A stretch of 64,000 nt of DNA from Acanthochromis polyacanthus (lineage: Eukaryota > Chordata > Actinopteri > Pomacentridae). This document shows positions 13,901-26,544 of the stretch, piece after piece. The stretch is taken from contig NC_067126.1 in NCBI RefSeq assembly GCF_021347895.1, forward strand, positions 31,446,482 to 31,510,481, read 5' to 3'. Under the pieces are notes generated by a model, which saw nothing but the letters and a program-made list of their open reading frames with translations, ran no database searches and was not told the origin of the DNA. The position numbers were made by a program, and so were the translations under genes. The first letter of the stretch is position 1. Each line of letters opens with the position of its first letter.

Positions 13901-14520
13901 TTGTAAATTAAAGTCCCATTTAAAGTATGAATGGTAAAGAAGGGTATATTTTAGGTCGTGTAGCATGCTTGGGTTTTTAGGTCAGATCCACCACTCGCTT
14001 GCTATTGAAAAACAAGTCTTAAAAACATTCGTCCATAAACTAATGAATATGTCACGGTTACTACGCCTGCATTTTATGTACAGTTTATCCTTCTGGCAGA
14101 GCAAGGCCAGTTGTTTCCCCCTATTGTATGTGAGATTAATGTTATTCTCATTTAACTAATCCTTGGCAAGAAAACAAAAAACTAATTTTTCCCAAATGTG
14201 CCTTGATATTCCACCGCATAAGTATAGTTGTTTCCAGCCACCCTCAGAATCTTAACATGCTTTGGTTTAGGGTTTTTTCTCACTTTATTTATTAATCAGT
14301 GTGAGCATTTACTCCTAATTAGAGCTGAAACAAATAGTTGGTTATCCAATTAGTCAGGTAAACAGAAAACTAATCAGAAACTTCAAAGATAATCAAGCAA
14401 CTGCTTTGAGTCATGTAGTAGTTTCAGGCAGGTTGCCAAACAGCCTCTGGTGGTTGGAGCATCTTTAATGTGGGCATTTGCTGTGTTTTTTTTTTTTTTT
14501 GGGGGGGGGGTTTGGGCGTC
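10941..14520. other. Intergenic DNA downstream of hat1, no gene seen
   Basis: AT-rich sequence with short poly-T and poly-A runs. Short frames such as 11462-11722 and 13110-13361 have no family resemblance. Nothing supportable as a gene or RNA. Confidence 0.5.
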
Positions 14521-14524
14521 GGAC

Positions 14525-14662
14525 TGCATCTTGTACACAAGTACACATCTTGTACTTGCACTTTTGTGACTTTTTGCACTCCTCTGTTTTTTGTTCCTAA
14601 GAGCCCTGTAACGGTAAATTTCTCCTTTGTGAGATCAATAAAGTCTATCTTATCTTATCTTA
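14525..14662 (+). repeat. 3' tail of a LINE-like retroelement
   Basis: The stretch ends in a TATCT-type simple repeat preceded by GAGATCAATAAAGTC, a 3' tail arrangement common in fish CR1/L2-type LINEs. The TTGTACACAAGTACAC-like segment upstream is also of a repeated kind. Only a short 3' remnant is present and there is no coding part. Confidence 0.45.
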
Positions 14663-14748
14663 CTGTGGGTCCCAGCAAAAAAGCATTTAAAGGGTGTTAA
14701 AAGGGGAACTCTGTAAGAAATATTTAGCTATTTTCTAAACAGTCAATT

Positions 14749-14877
14749 CCATCCATCCATCCATTCTTTATACACCGCTTTATCCTCACTAGGGTCGCGG
14801 GGGGTGCTGGAGTCTATCCCAGCTGACTCGGGCGAAGGCAGGGGACACCCTGGACAGGTCGCCAGTCTGTCACAGGG
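14749..14877 (-). mobile_element. 5'-truncated SINE copy with target-site duplication
   Basis: The sequence starts with (ATCC)n and continues into a block nearly identical to 53956-54084, where the full-length SINE lies. The direct repeat ctaaacagtcaatt flanks it at 14735-14748 and 14878-14891, a clean target-site duplication. The tRNA-like head found in the other copy is missing, so this is a truncated insertion in minus orientation. Confidence 0.8.
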
Positions 14878-15909
14878 CTAAACAGTCAATTGAGAAAATA
14901 AGTGATGATTAGATAAGATTGATCATGTAAAGTATCTTTAGTACTTATATCACAAATCACAAGGGCGGTTTTTGTGTTTGTTTCTTGTAAGTTCAACAAT
15001 GCTACCCTTCTATTCTTTCAGCTTTGGAAAATGCTCAATCTACTTTGGTGAACAACTGGCAACAGCTTGCTCTTTTTAGATTTTTTTCTTGCATCTTTTA
15101 AAACATATTTTCATGGAAACGGAAAGCTTTTGAAGTGCATTTTTGTGTTGAAACTGGTCTTGTTTTCTGTTTTAGTTGGCAGGTATGTATATCTTTAAAG
15201 CCACTCCAGATGTCAGGTTTTATATGTTCAGAAACAAAGCTATGTCCAGGCTAAGAAGTCTGATATTCAGCATGTCTATTTCAGCCTATTCCCCTTTCTG
15301 CAGTCGATCAGCCACTCAGGTGCAGTGAATTGAAATCTGAAGAAGGCAGTGCTCTTTCTGCCGGAGTCGAAGCTATTACAGTGGATCCAGCAGTGGGCCC
15401 TCAGCTGCTGCGCTTTCTGTAAAGGGGGGATGCAGGCTGTCTGTGTCAGAGTGGAGATGTGGGAGGTTGATTTATGTCTGAAACTCTCGGGGGTTTCATT
15501 CTCCCCTCTTGCTCTTTTCATATTTCACCAGATATTTAAAAAAAAAAAGGCAGGAGCATGCATTAATGCTTCCCGATCATGTTTAATCATGCAAATAACT
15601 GCATGTAACCTACATTAAAGCAGGCAGAAAAGGCTCAGTGCCAATTCTCCTGTGAAACAACAACAACAGTATCAAGCTTGACTCGAAATATTTGGTTTCA
15701 CCTGTTGGCATTTGTGCTACTGTTACCTTATGGCGCCTCCACATCTCTCCGCCGAGGCAGACAGTCAGGGGAATTGAACGGGAGCCCAGCTGTACTGAAG
15801 GACCTGCTGAACATGATACCTGTGTGGAGGAGCTCCAGCGTCTTAGCCCCCAGGTTCCCAGGAGGGAGCCGGGCAGGAAAGTCGCAGCCCCCCCCACCAC
15901 CACCTCCTT

Positions 15910-16754
15910 CACTGGAAAAAATGCCTCTGTCAAAACAAGAAAAAAAAAACTTAGTTCAAGGTAAAAGGGGCTTGAAATAAGTGGAAAAAATCTTCCAATA
16001 GAAGTGAAAAATGAAATATGATATTTAGAATATTGAGATCTTAAAATTAGCTGGGAAAGCTTAATTTAAGCTATATTTTATCAGGATTGTCAAGTTTAGG
16101 TGGCTTAACCCTCCTGTTGTCCTCATTTACAGCACCGAAAAATATTGTTCCCTTGTCTGGAAAAAAAAAAAAAAAAAATTCAGCAAAAAATTCCCCAAAT
16201 TTATAAAAAATTGCAAAATCTTCAGGAAGAAAATTCCATAAAAGTTTCTCTTAAAAGTTTTATTTAAAAAATACAAATTTGGGAAAATATCTAAAGTGAT
16301 TACATATATATCAGTAAAAGTTGTAATATTTCCTTTAAGAAATTTGCTGGATTTTGGTTGATTTCCCCCCCCCCCAAATGTTATTAAAGAAATCTTTTTT
16401 TTTTAGCATTTCTTTTTTCCACCAATAATTTTTCAAAAATTTCCCCTCAAAATTTGAAAATGTGGAAGTATATTTTTTCCCCATTTTTAAACTTTAAAGC
16501 AGGTCAATTTGACCTGCAGGACGACACAAGGGTTAAACTTATTTTGAGTTTTCTTGTAAAATACAACTCGAAGCAAGATGATTTCAAGATTGTTTGACTT
16601 AACAAGATATTTAAGAGGCATTGTCTTAAAACAGGTCCCTCCATCTTGCTGAAATGTCACTTGTTAAGTGAATTGATCTTACATTAAGTGGGATGAGAAA
16701 CTTTGACTAAAAATAAGACAAATAGACTTGGTAAGATTTTGAGTTTTTGCAGTG
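15910..16754 (+). mobile_element. Non-autonomous DNA transposon, copy 1, with a nested insertion
   Basis: The element begins CACTGGAAAAAATGCC and ends in TTGCAGTG, so the two ends are inverted repeats of the form CACTG(G/C)AAAAA. The body matches the copy at 18739-19695 in opposite orientation, including a segment with ACTTATTTTGAG and one with AAGTGACATTTC on the complementary strand. No transposase is encoded. A second element interrupts it at 16105-16536. I could not define a target-site duplication. The superfamily is uncertain (hAT-like termini). Confidence 0.7.
16109..16532. mobile_element. TTAA-flanked MITE nested in copy 1
   Basis: TTAA at 16105-16108 and 16533-16536 bracket a sequence starting CCCTCCTGTTGTCCTC and ending GGACGACACAAGGG, an imperfect terminal inverted repeat. 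The interior is A/T-rich and non-coding. TTAA duplication with CCC-type ends is typical of piggyBac-like MITEs, which are common in fish. Confidence 0.75.
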
Positions 16755-18738
16755 TTCACCACCACCACCACCATTGCTCTTCCTATCGTGTATCCATTTC
16801 TTTTGTGCTCCTCGGTTACCCACATACCCCCGGGCTAACTGAGCCCCCTCGTTGCCGTCAGTGAACCTGGCCGGTCCCTTTTCTTTGCTAAACGAGTCCT
16901 CTTTAAGATAATGTTTGATGCGTTGACAGCCAGAACCAAAACAGTGTAAAAGAAACCGAGTTTGACATCTTTTAATTGTACGTCAGAAAGCACAGATTGT
17001 GGTTTCTTGGGCTGCTTTCAGATCCCGCTGCTGATATGGTAATTTGCTCAAGTGAAGGATGTGATGAAAGTGGTGCTGTTGATAGTTTAGTAGCTAGAGG
17101 TCCCTGGAGTCCAGTCGGCTGGTTCCCCTCTCCATAAACATGACGTGATTCATAAAAGCAGCGCGGCTTTGAACAGCGTTTGTTTCAGTGAGTCACTTTT
17201 TGGTGTCAGCAAATAGAAAATGAGCAGAAAAGGTTTGAATTTTAAGACAATATGTTGTCTCACAGGGAGGGATCTCTCATCTCCTGCAACAAACACAAAT
17301 GCTCATTATGGTTTAAAATGAGAAAGTCCTGGGAGTGAACCTGCCGGTGTCTTTTTCAATATTCATGGTAATTGATTTCCATCTATGTACGACCAGAGCT
17401 GGTGGTTGTGATTACATCTGTCGGCTAAATGAATTGGGATCATGGTGTACTTCAAATTGAGCGTGCTTTAAGCCGGATTTCTATTCAGATGACATGAAAA
17501 TAGATCAGTTAGTGTATAAAGCACTGGATTTTGTTATGGTGATTGACAGCGAGTGAGCAGCCTCATGACAAGACTTGTTATTTTTGTCACAGGCGATGCA
17601 TGTTTGTGGAATAATCTTTCCCGTCTTTACAGCCAGATAAAGATGATGTCGCTTATTGAGAGGCTTCATTTATTTCACAGTTTTCATCCTCCTCGCTTTC
17701 TGTTGTGCTATTTTAATTGACTTCAACAAATGCAAATGACCCTACGCTTTGTAAGTCATCGTATTACGTATAATCGCGCTGACTGGAACCTGCTGTGGCA
17801 TTTGGTTTTCATTTACTCCATGTGCAGCGCTGAAATATGACATAACAGCATCTACCAGGAAGTTGGGCTGTTTGTTGAAAATCCAAATGACTTGTGGGTA
17901 ATTATTAGATGGAAGAACGGGAAACATTCATGTGTCAATGTTAAGCACAGCATGGAGGATTTAATTGTTGGTTATTTCTGTTTAAAAAAAAATAAAAAAT
18001 CAACATCAACAGAGGGTTTTATGTTTTGATCTGCACATGAATGGCCTCCTTGACTGAAGCTGCTGTTTCTTGAGACTGAATTTCCTTGCGGGGCCTGGCT
18101 GAGTATTAATCTCTTAAATGAGCCGTGCTGCGGAGTTGGATGAACATGTGCTTTTGCTAGATGTAGTTTTTCCTAATTTAAACTGTCCCATTAGACCGTA
18201 ATTGTTGCTATCTGAGGTTGGGACAGAGCCGTATGGGAGGGGAGCGAGAAGTCAGACCGAGATGGTATCAGGGTCGCGGAGACAGGAAGCCTCTGTGTAA
18301 TCATGTCAGGGTGGAGATCTGGGCCTGAGATCAAGCCAACTGGACTGCTCGCCTTGTTGCTGTGCTGCGGCTCCAACAGTCGGCATGTAGAGCTGCTGTG
18401 AACGCATCTTTGTTGTTCCTGCAGGGGCCTGGATTTCACCTGGGTGTTTAAGCGTTGGAGCAATTTCAAGTTTGTATATGAAAAGAGAGACAGCCTGCTG
18501 CTGTGGAATAGATTATGAGTACCAGCAGGGATCAGCGGTTAGTTTCTGTCAAAACTTAGAGGGAGGAGGGAACAGTGGCTTTGGTAGAATGAGGTAAACA
18601 TGTGAGGACAGGTTGGGAAGAAAAGTGCAGTTTTGCCCTCAGAATCATCGTAGGTGATTAAGATATCATTTACTGCTTCTACTGAATTAAACTAATAAAT
18701 AACAGTGTTTCAAAGGTCTCTAAGAAGGAGCTCTCGCA

Positions 18739-19695
18739 CACTGCAAAAACTCAAAATCTTACCGAGTCTGTTTGCCTTATTTTTAGTCAAAATGTCTCAT
18801 TCCACTTGATTTAAGATAAATATACTTAACAAGTGACATTTCAGCAACATGGAGGGACTGGACATGGAGAAAACTTCTGATCTCCACATTTTCAACATTT
18901 TTGGGAAATTTTTTGAACTTTTTTTGGTGGAAAAAAAGAAATGTTTCTTAAGAACCTTCACCAAAAAAATCAACCAAAATCCAGCAAATTTCACTGGATT
19001 TTGGATGATATTTTTTTGTGTGAATGTTCTTAAAGAAAATATTAGCAGTTTTACTGATATATGTGTGATCACTTTAGATATTTTTAGGGGTTTTTGGAAG
19101 ATTTTTACTAATTTTTTGAAAACATTTGCAATAATTTTCTTGCCAAGTTTGGGGGATTTTTTAAAACAAAACTTTTAAGAAATTATTGGAATTTATTATT
19201 GGATTTTCTTTTTTTTTTCTGCTGAATTTTTGGAATTTTTTCAGACAAGGAAACAGTATTTTTTGGTGCTCGTAAATGAAGACAACAGGAGGGTTAAGAC
19301 AAAGTATAATAAATGTCTCAAGTCACACAATCTTGAAATTTTCTTGTTTTGAGTTGTATTTTACAACAAAACTCAAAATAAGTTTAATACATCTCAAATT
19401 AGGCAGTTGCATGAAAGCAAAAATCTATTTTTGAGTGAAAAATGTGTATTTTCTTTAACATGTCTGGCTTCTTTTAAGACACCTAAGCTTGACAATCCTG
19501 GTAAAATATAGCTTAGAATAAGTTTTCACAGCTAGTTTTAAGATCTCAACTTTCTAAATGTACAGTATCTTATTTCAAGAAATCTTACCAAGCAATTTTT
19601 CGCTTGTTCTATTTCAGATCGTTTCACTTATTTCAAGGTAAAAGTTCCTTGAAAGTTTTTTTTTTCTTGTTTTGAGAGGGGCATTTTTTCCAGTG
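18739..19695 (-). mobile_element. Non-autonomous DNA transposon, copy 2, opposite orientation
   Basis: Begins CACTGCAAAAACTC and ends TTTTTTCCAGTG. Reading the minus strand reproduces the copy at 15910-16754 in the same order, including the poly-A rich CAAAACAAG segment near the far end. It is interrupted by an insertion of the same MITE family as copy 1, but at a different internal site. It encodes no protein; the 91- and 109-codon frames here are by-products of the AT-rich insert. Confidence 0.7.
18866..19293. mobile_element. TTAA-type MITE nested in copy 2, left end eroded
   Basis: The right end GACAACAGGAGGG is followed by TTAA at 19294-19297 and is the complement of the left end of the nested element in copy 1. 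The interior resembles that element read on the opposite strand. The left terminus cannot be found near 18866 and appears deleted, so the start given is approximate. Confidence 0.6.
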
Positions 19696-19699
19696 CAGT

Positions 19700-22600
19700 A
19701 GCGAGGTCTGCTCAGGAGAATTAAACAAATCCACATGAAGGTTTTTTTTTTTTTTTGCTGCACCAACACAGTAATGGATATGTTGGTGCATGTGCCCTCC
19801 AGCAGATTGAGGAATGCTCAGTAAACCTTAACTGTACACAACAGTCAGTGGATAATGAGAGGAGCGCTCTTACATTACACATACTGTATGTCACTCACAA
19901 TGCGATACCAAAACACTCCCAGGACCCGGGTCTGAAACGCTGCAAAGCTCTCGCTGTGTTTGTTCCAGCTGAACCCAAGCTTACTAAGTAAATAGGAATG
20001 CTGCGCACAGAAACACACTGACATTTGCCAGATGCTCGATGCTAATTAGGGCCAAGTATTCCCCCTCGGATGGAGTGTGTGAGAAACCGTGTAAGTGCAC
20101 TGCTGGCCGACCTGTAAGACCTGACTGTGTTTGTGCTCTGCATGCTTGAACATAAACTCAGGATTGTTATTCAGAGCAGGAGTTTGTTAGTTCAGTTTTT
20201 GTACGAGGAGAACAACACGAATTCCAGTTCTCTTTAAGGTATGTTTCAATTTGGGACTAAAATCTCTGTTAATTTGGAGTCTAAATAAACAGTTTTCACT
20301 GAGTGCTAAAAGCTCAGGATCTCCCACAAACTCCACTTATATGCATGAACAGATATTGCTCTGCTCCTTGACTCTGTCATTTACATTTTTGCAGATGGGT
20401 GCTGCCAGTGTGGGTGAGCTGCAGCCAAACACAGGTGCTGAGAGGCAAAATGCTTTGTTGCTCCCAGTTAGCAGCTTACCGTCGACACACGATACCTTTC
20501 AGTTATAGCATCCATCATTTATCATCTTGCCCCCACATTCAAGTCTACGCCTCCAACTGTGACCTGACTGTGGACCTGTTCCTCTGTCCCCAGAATGGCG
20601 GTGCATTAAGCAGGAAGTGAAAGGAGACCTGAGAGCTCCCGCCACCCACAGGCCCACCCTTTACCTCTCCTCACCCGGCTCTCCCAGCTCTGTGTCCTGG
20701 CTCCTGTCCAGGTTCTGGAGCTGTGATGGGGAAGGGTCACGGTTCGCGTCTGACCCCAGGCCTGCATCTTGGATGTTGTTATTATTAGAGCTCCGTGCCC
20801 CCCGGGCGGGCCGTCCCCGACGCAGGAGGAGGAACTGCTGGGCTCTGGAGAGGCTCTAGACCTGGAGAACAGCTGTGCGGGTTAGAGGCTGCTGGGGCCC
20901 CCCTGGGAGGGGGGTTCCTGCACCGACCCGCCAGGAGGTACAACTGTTTTCTATATTGACTCTCTGCACAGCTTCACACACTGACCAAAGCATGTTACTG
21001 GACACACTGTGGGGCCATGAAAGCTAACAGAAAGCTTGCAGTACATGCAATAAATTACAGTGCAAGCTTTGATCTGTAGGGTTGGGCGCTAGGACAATAT
21101 ACACTGATTTTTCATCCAGCAAAAATGGGCCATTTTATCTGTATTTCTTCAAGATCTTGGGTGTATAAGAGCATTTACAGAATTATTTTAAAGCATTCTT
21201 TGGCCTGTGATGCCTTCAAATAAAATAATGCAATCAATCATCCCAGTTAAAGCCATTTTAGGTTGTTTTTTAAAGTCTGACAAGCTGAAAGTGTTCCGTA
21301 TTTCGAAGAAAAATTCAAGAAAATAAATGCATGGCTGATTGTTTTCCATCTTTTCTCATTTCAGATGTGCATTGAGGGTCCTGACCGACGGTTCGGGAAA
21401 CACTGTATTAGACTGAGGTGAGCAATGTTGAAAATCCATTAGCAGGACTGCTTTATGAATTATTAATATTGGTTTTGTATATGCTTTTTGCATTAATCTC
21501 TTGAGACTCTTTGATCTGCTTAAATAGCTAAAAAAAAAACAACAACTTCCTAGCTATTTACCCTATCCCTTCATTGATTTTCCAGATAATTAATTATATC
21601 ATGATATGTCTGGACAGTTATTGTGTCCCAGAGGTGCATTATTATTTACTGGTGGACTGTCAGTACTTAGCAGGTGCTCTTCAGTGGATTTATAATCGCA
21701 TTTGAGTTCTGCTTTTGCTGCATAGCTCATATACTGCAGGCAGATTTTTTATTTGTGTAAGCCATCACTTGCTTTGTGAATGGATTACAGCCACGAGAGG
21801 CCAAAGGGTATTTAAAAGGCTACCTTCCCTCTCTCTGCCATCTTAATTCTGCCTATTCTTGGCAGGTCTGGAGGGGGGCCTTCTAACTGTGTAAATAGCT
21901 CTGGAAATTGCGTGTGGCCTTTGACTGTCTCTGTAATTGCGAGCCTCTTGCAGTATTTTGCTTGGCAGTCTGAGAGGTTAACCCCTGAGGGCTGGAGGCC
22001 TGGAGCTCTGCGTCTGACTGGCAGAGGGCTCCTCAAAGCCCCACTTGTTCACCTCCCAGCCTGGGCAGCTCTGAGCCACCGCTGATCCTCTTCTGGGCGA
22101 GAGGGAGAGTGGGCGGCCGCTGCTGCATTCAGCCGTGGCTGAAGCTCTGCAGGTTGAAGTCTGGAGTGTCGCAGGCCCACACAGACGAGCTCAGGCTGCC
22201 CGGCTGCACCTGGGCAGGCGGCAGCGCTAGCAGCTTTGTCACCTCTGCTAGAGAGCACCACTTAGCTCGGGTTTTAGACGTAATCAGATTATATGGATGC
22301 TGCCGTACTAAGTGCTTGATCGGTTTCCCCAAAAACCTTTTTCCCATATTCCCATGAAATTGCAAATGTGGACTGCAGCTCCAGTTAATTGTGTGCAGAT
22401 GGATGCACTCAGTTTGGTTATATTGAATGAGTGCTTGATGCACTTAAATTCCAATTTATCAATTTACACAATGTACCACTGTTCATTTACAAAAGGAATT
22501 GTCCGTACGAAGCCACAAAACAGTGTTGAGTGAATCAGATTAGGAAAACAAATGTTGAATATTCAGATATGGCCAAAAATAATATAGTGTTAAATAGATT

Positions 22601-25600
22601 TTTGCTCCTAATTTTGCACATTAATCCTCTGCTTTGAAGGTTTCATGAGTTTGATTCTCAGACAAATTCAGGGGTCAATCTGGGGGTCTGGCCTAACCTG
22701 TCCGCTGTGATGGATGATGTTGCCGTATGAAATGGGCTGTAAAGATGCAGCCTCTTTTGGAGTCGCAGCAGAAGCTGCAGAGAAAAGACAACATGTGCAG
22801 TTTGCCTCCTCGGATTCCCACATTGTTCTCGCCAGCTCTGCTCCCCCTGGGCCTCGACAACGACTCGCTACACCCCAGACAAAAGTACACTGGCAGAAAA
22901 GAAATATCAAGGCACAAAGGCTCTTTATGTAACGCTGTCAAGTTGCATTGATTTTTTTTCTGTATATTTGACAGACAACATAAAATCGTTGCTTCATGTC
23001 ATGTCAAGCTGGGCTTCGGAGATTGCATCGGCTCTACCAGTATCGTTCCATTCTTTGGTAGAAATATTTCTTGGACTGCACTTTGCGGAGAGATGTTTAA
23101 TTCATTTGTGCGAGCTCTGAATACGTTTGTTGCCTTTACACAGTGACACATATACAAACTGTTCTACGCAAAGTCAGATCTGAATTAGTTTTGGAACTAA
23201 ACTTTTGTGCACTGAACCACAAGGCAGCAGGCTGTGCAGCATCTGAGGCCCGCGTCCGTTTTATCAGTGAATGGATGGATTCAAGGGCCGACGCAGGAAT
23301 GGGGTGCTGGTTTGTCTCTCGGATTTTTTGCGGAGGATCAGCAGCTGTGCAATCAGACCTGGCTCTGACCCTACCTGTCCGGACGTTCCTCCACACCCTC
23401 CGTCATGTCCAAGTGTCACGCACACGCTGACGAACCGCCGGTCGCGTGCAACCTCTGAGCTGGCTTGACCCGCAGTCTGATTTAGTGAGGATAAGCCACA
23501 ACTGCCAGCACTGTGGAGACTTTTGGGGAACACAGAGCATTATTCTTTTCCCTTAGCATTCATCAGGCCTTTATTTAAACTCCAGCCTGATTTATTGCAG
23601 AGCTGTGGCCGCTCATTCTGTGCGATACGGAGGCGGATCGCAGGACCATGATAAAAACTCTCTTCATACAGTTTTGGGTACTTTAAGATCTCGTGAGAAT
23701 GTCCTCTCTGGGTTTAGTTCTACTGTTTAGTCCACTGATTGAGGTTTCACACACAAAACAGATGAAACATAATGAGTGGTAATGCATTAATCTTTTGAGG
23801 AGCAGACAGACTAATCAAAATTAGTTACAATACAATGGTATACACACACATTACTAAATCAATAATCCAATATATGCTGTATACTGTCCTACAAAAAGAG
23901 CATGTCTAATCAAACATAGATGTGTACAAAGAAACTTAAAGTTTTCAGGCTGTCCAGATCAAAAGGTTAATGCTGTCATGTGTTTATAGATATGATATTT
24001 TACCCTAAAATCATTGACATAATGAATTAAAATGCTGAAGAAATGTTGCATTCTTACAGCAGTGTGTTTTTTAGGTTCATTGTTGTGTCTGGAGAGATCA
24101 AATCTAACTTAAACTGTAGTTGTACTAAAGCCAATCTGATAAACAAATCCACTTATTGATACATTAATGTATGTACTTTATGTAATATAACCAAAAGAAA
24201 TTGCATTAACTTCAGTCAGAAACTGAGATAACGTTTAGTCCTAATCTGCTCAGCTTACTGTTACTTCACAGTGAGTTTAGGTGTTTTTGTCTTCAGCTGC
24301 AGACTCATTCACTTGTGAAAAAGGAAACTGTTTGCCAAGATGCTGGTTTATAAAGCTGATATTCTCTAAAATCGCATTAATAGTCTCCTCTCCAGCTACT
24401 GAGTTTGCTGTTGCACAAATTGAAGTCCTGTGTTCTGTTCATTCTTTTGGTGAACGCAACTTTTTTAGGCTATTTTCATTCAACCTTTACATTTCTACTG
24501 TATTATTTGAATAATTATGGCAGTATGAGACTGTATAATGTGCACTTTTCATACATTTTGCTTCAGTACTGTTCACTAAAGTTATAAACACCTGATTTTT
24601 ACTTGTATTAACATAATTTTGCACTGTACTATTATTACTTTTACATTAGCAAGGAATCCGAGCGCTTATACCCCTTTTCTCCGATGAAGAGCCACAGTGT
24701 GCGCTGACATTGTTTATCTGATGACTGAATGTGACACAATAGAAGAAGCAGTCGGTGTCGGACATGCGGATGCTCTGCCGATCCCCGTTGAGAACACTAA
24801 GCTCTGTATTTGCCCTCCTCTTGCTGAGTATAACAGCCTCTCCAGCCCAGGTTAGGAGTGGGGCTCCCTGCAGCTGCTGTCTCTGCGGCTGATTAGTGCA
24901 GTGATGAGCGAATGAGGGCTGGGGGAGACGCGCACACACACACACGAACACACACACTATGAAAGGGTTAAGCAGCCGGTTAGGGAGGAGACCTGCTCTG
25001 TGTCCAGGATGTTGAGTGCTGCAGTGCGATGGTGTGCTGTTACACTGTATGAGGCCTCAGCTCCACTTGGGCTCTGATTGGGCCTGTAAGATCACAGCCA
25101 CCCCCCCACCCCCCCACCCACCCACCCCCTCATCCTCCCCTGAGGGTTTCTCTCTCCACATCCTCCCTGTTGATTATCACCACTGCCAGAGCTGACTCTT
25201 GCACTCCAGCTGCTGTCCACACTCTGGCTCTGGGGCTAATTTATCCAGGCTGCATGGAGGGAGAAAACTTTCTCACACAGTACAGAGAAGCCTCAGCTTG
25301 TTGCCCCTCTGTAGAAAACCGCCATCAACCACCACTGCTGCTTCTGCTGCTGCTTGCCTTTTCTGTCAGGCTTCCCTCAGTGCTGAGTTTAAACAATATC
25401 CAGAGCTGCAAATGTTCAGAACAAGGTCACCATCCTCTTTACTTGGAAATAGTTCATCAGTGATAAATAGACAGCAGAGGTTTCCCCACATGTGTTGCCC
25501 TCTGCAGGTGTTTCCTCTGAGCAAAGCCAGGGCAGAGGGCCGCCTTCACTGTCCACAGGGTGACTCTGAGCAGTCATCTCCAATGTGAAGCTCAGCCCTT

Positions 25601-26540
25601 AAGCTCTTGATACAAAACACACATACAATATCTCACTAGCTACTGTATATCAAAGCATTGTGCGCTTCCTTCACAATGCAGCCGTGAATAACACAGGTGA
25701 GTGATGTTGGAAAGATTGTTGGCTTGATGATTTCTTTCTCCAAGAGAGAAGGCTGAGGATGAAAAGTGAGTTGGAGTTTCTCCCCGAATTGCTATTTCTG
25801 CATTAGGGTATTTCAAGTTATTGTTATTTGATAAAAGCAAAGCCTGAATAATTCACACAAACATCGTCATAAGACGGAGCGGTGAAAACATCTATTTGAC
25901 TTTGTGAGGCTGTGAGGGAGAAAAACACAGTAATTGACCAGTCAAACAAGTGACTTTGGAGCAGGACAAAAGAGGTGGATCTCAAAGAAGACAGGAATCA
26001 CAATAAAGTGTCGCCTTCAGGTTTTCTGACAAAAATTTGAATTTGAAATGTAGCCGACTTGCAGAAAATGTTCACTTTATTGAAAGTGGCTTGTCAGAGC
26101 CATAATTAATGTATTTAAGTGACACATTTTGACTCTAAAAATACAGTTTTTGCTCATAATGGGAAATATTATGGTTCCCATTTGTATTTAATTCTGTATG
26201 ACAGTCAATAATTCAAACAAGGCCTGCATCCTCTGCCCTGGCATGTATCCATAAGCCACTTGGACACACGCCAGCAGCTCTGGGAGTAAAGCCTTATCTT
26301 ACTTGTGATTCTTAGCCAAAGCAGCATTATATGAGTGTTGATGGGGGGGAGTCCTCTGTCAGCCGGCGGGGCTCCGGTGTCTCAGCCGGGCCGTCCTGGG
26401 TCGCACAATTGGGCTGAGAGGGCAAGACGTGGCTCCACAACCCCAGCCGCCCCCTCCTCAGCTCGCCACGTTAAATGAGAGCATTGTGATTGCAGACCTG
26501 CTCTCATCTTCATGTACAGTCTCTTTTTTTTCTCCTTCTC
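19700..26540. other. Intergenic DNA, no intact gene seen
   Basis: GC content rises locally near 20600-20950 and 22000-22250, but no splice-bounded coding frame with a recognisable family was found. A CA repeat lies at 24931-24957 and a C/A-rich simple tract at 25099-25129. A 53-base stretch at 21365-21417 is bounded by splice-like signals (see findings). Confidence 0.5.
24931..24957. repeat. CA microsatellite
   Basis: Interrupted run of CA dinucleotides directly visible in the sequence. Confidence 0.9.
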
Positions 26541-26544
26541 GCAG

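Noticed and set aside
15678..15980. 100-codon plus-strand frame with a hydrophobic, signal-peptide-like start and basic motifs
   Set aside because: It has no ATG (the frame opens at TTG), no splice context, no recognisable family, and its 3' end runs into the transposon that starts at 15910.
20617..20859. GC-rich 80-codon frame with an arginine-rich end
   Set aside because: It opens at GTG, has no splice-supported structure and no known relatives.
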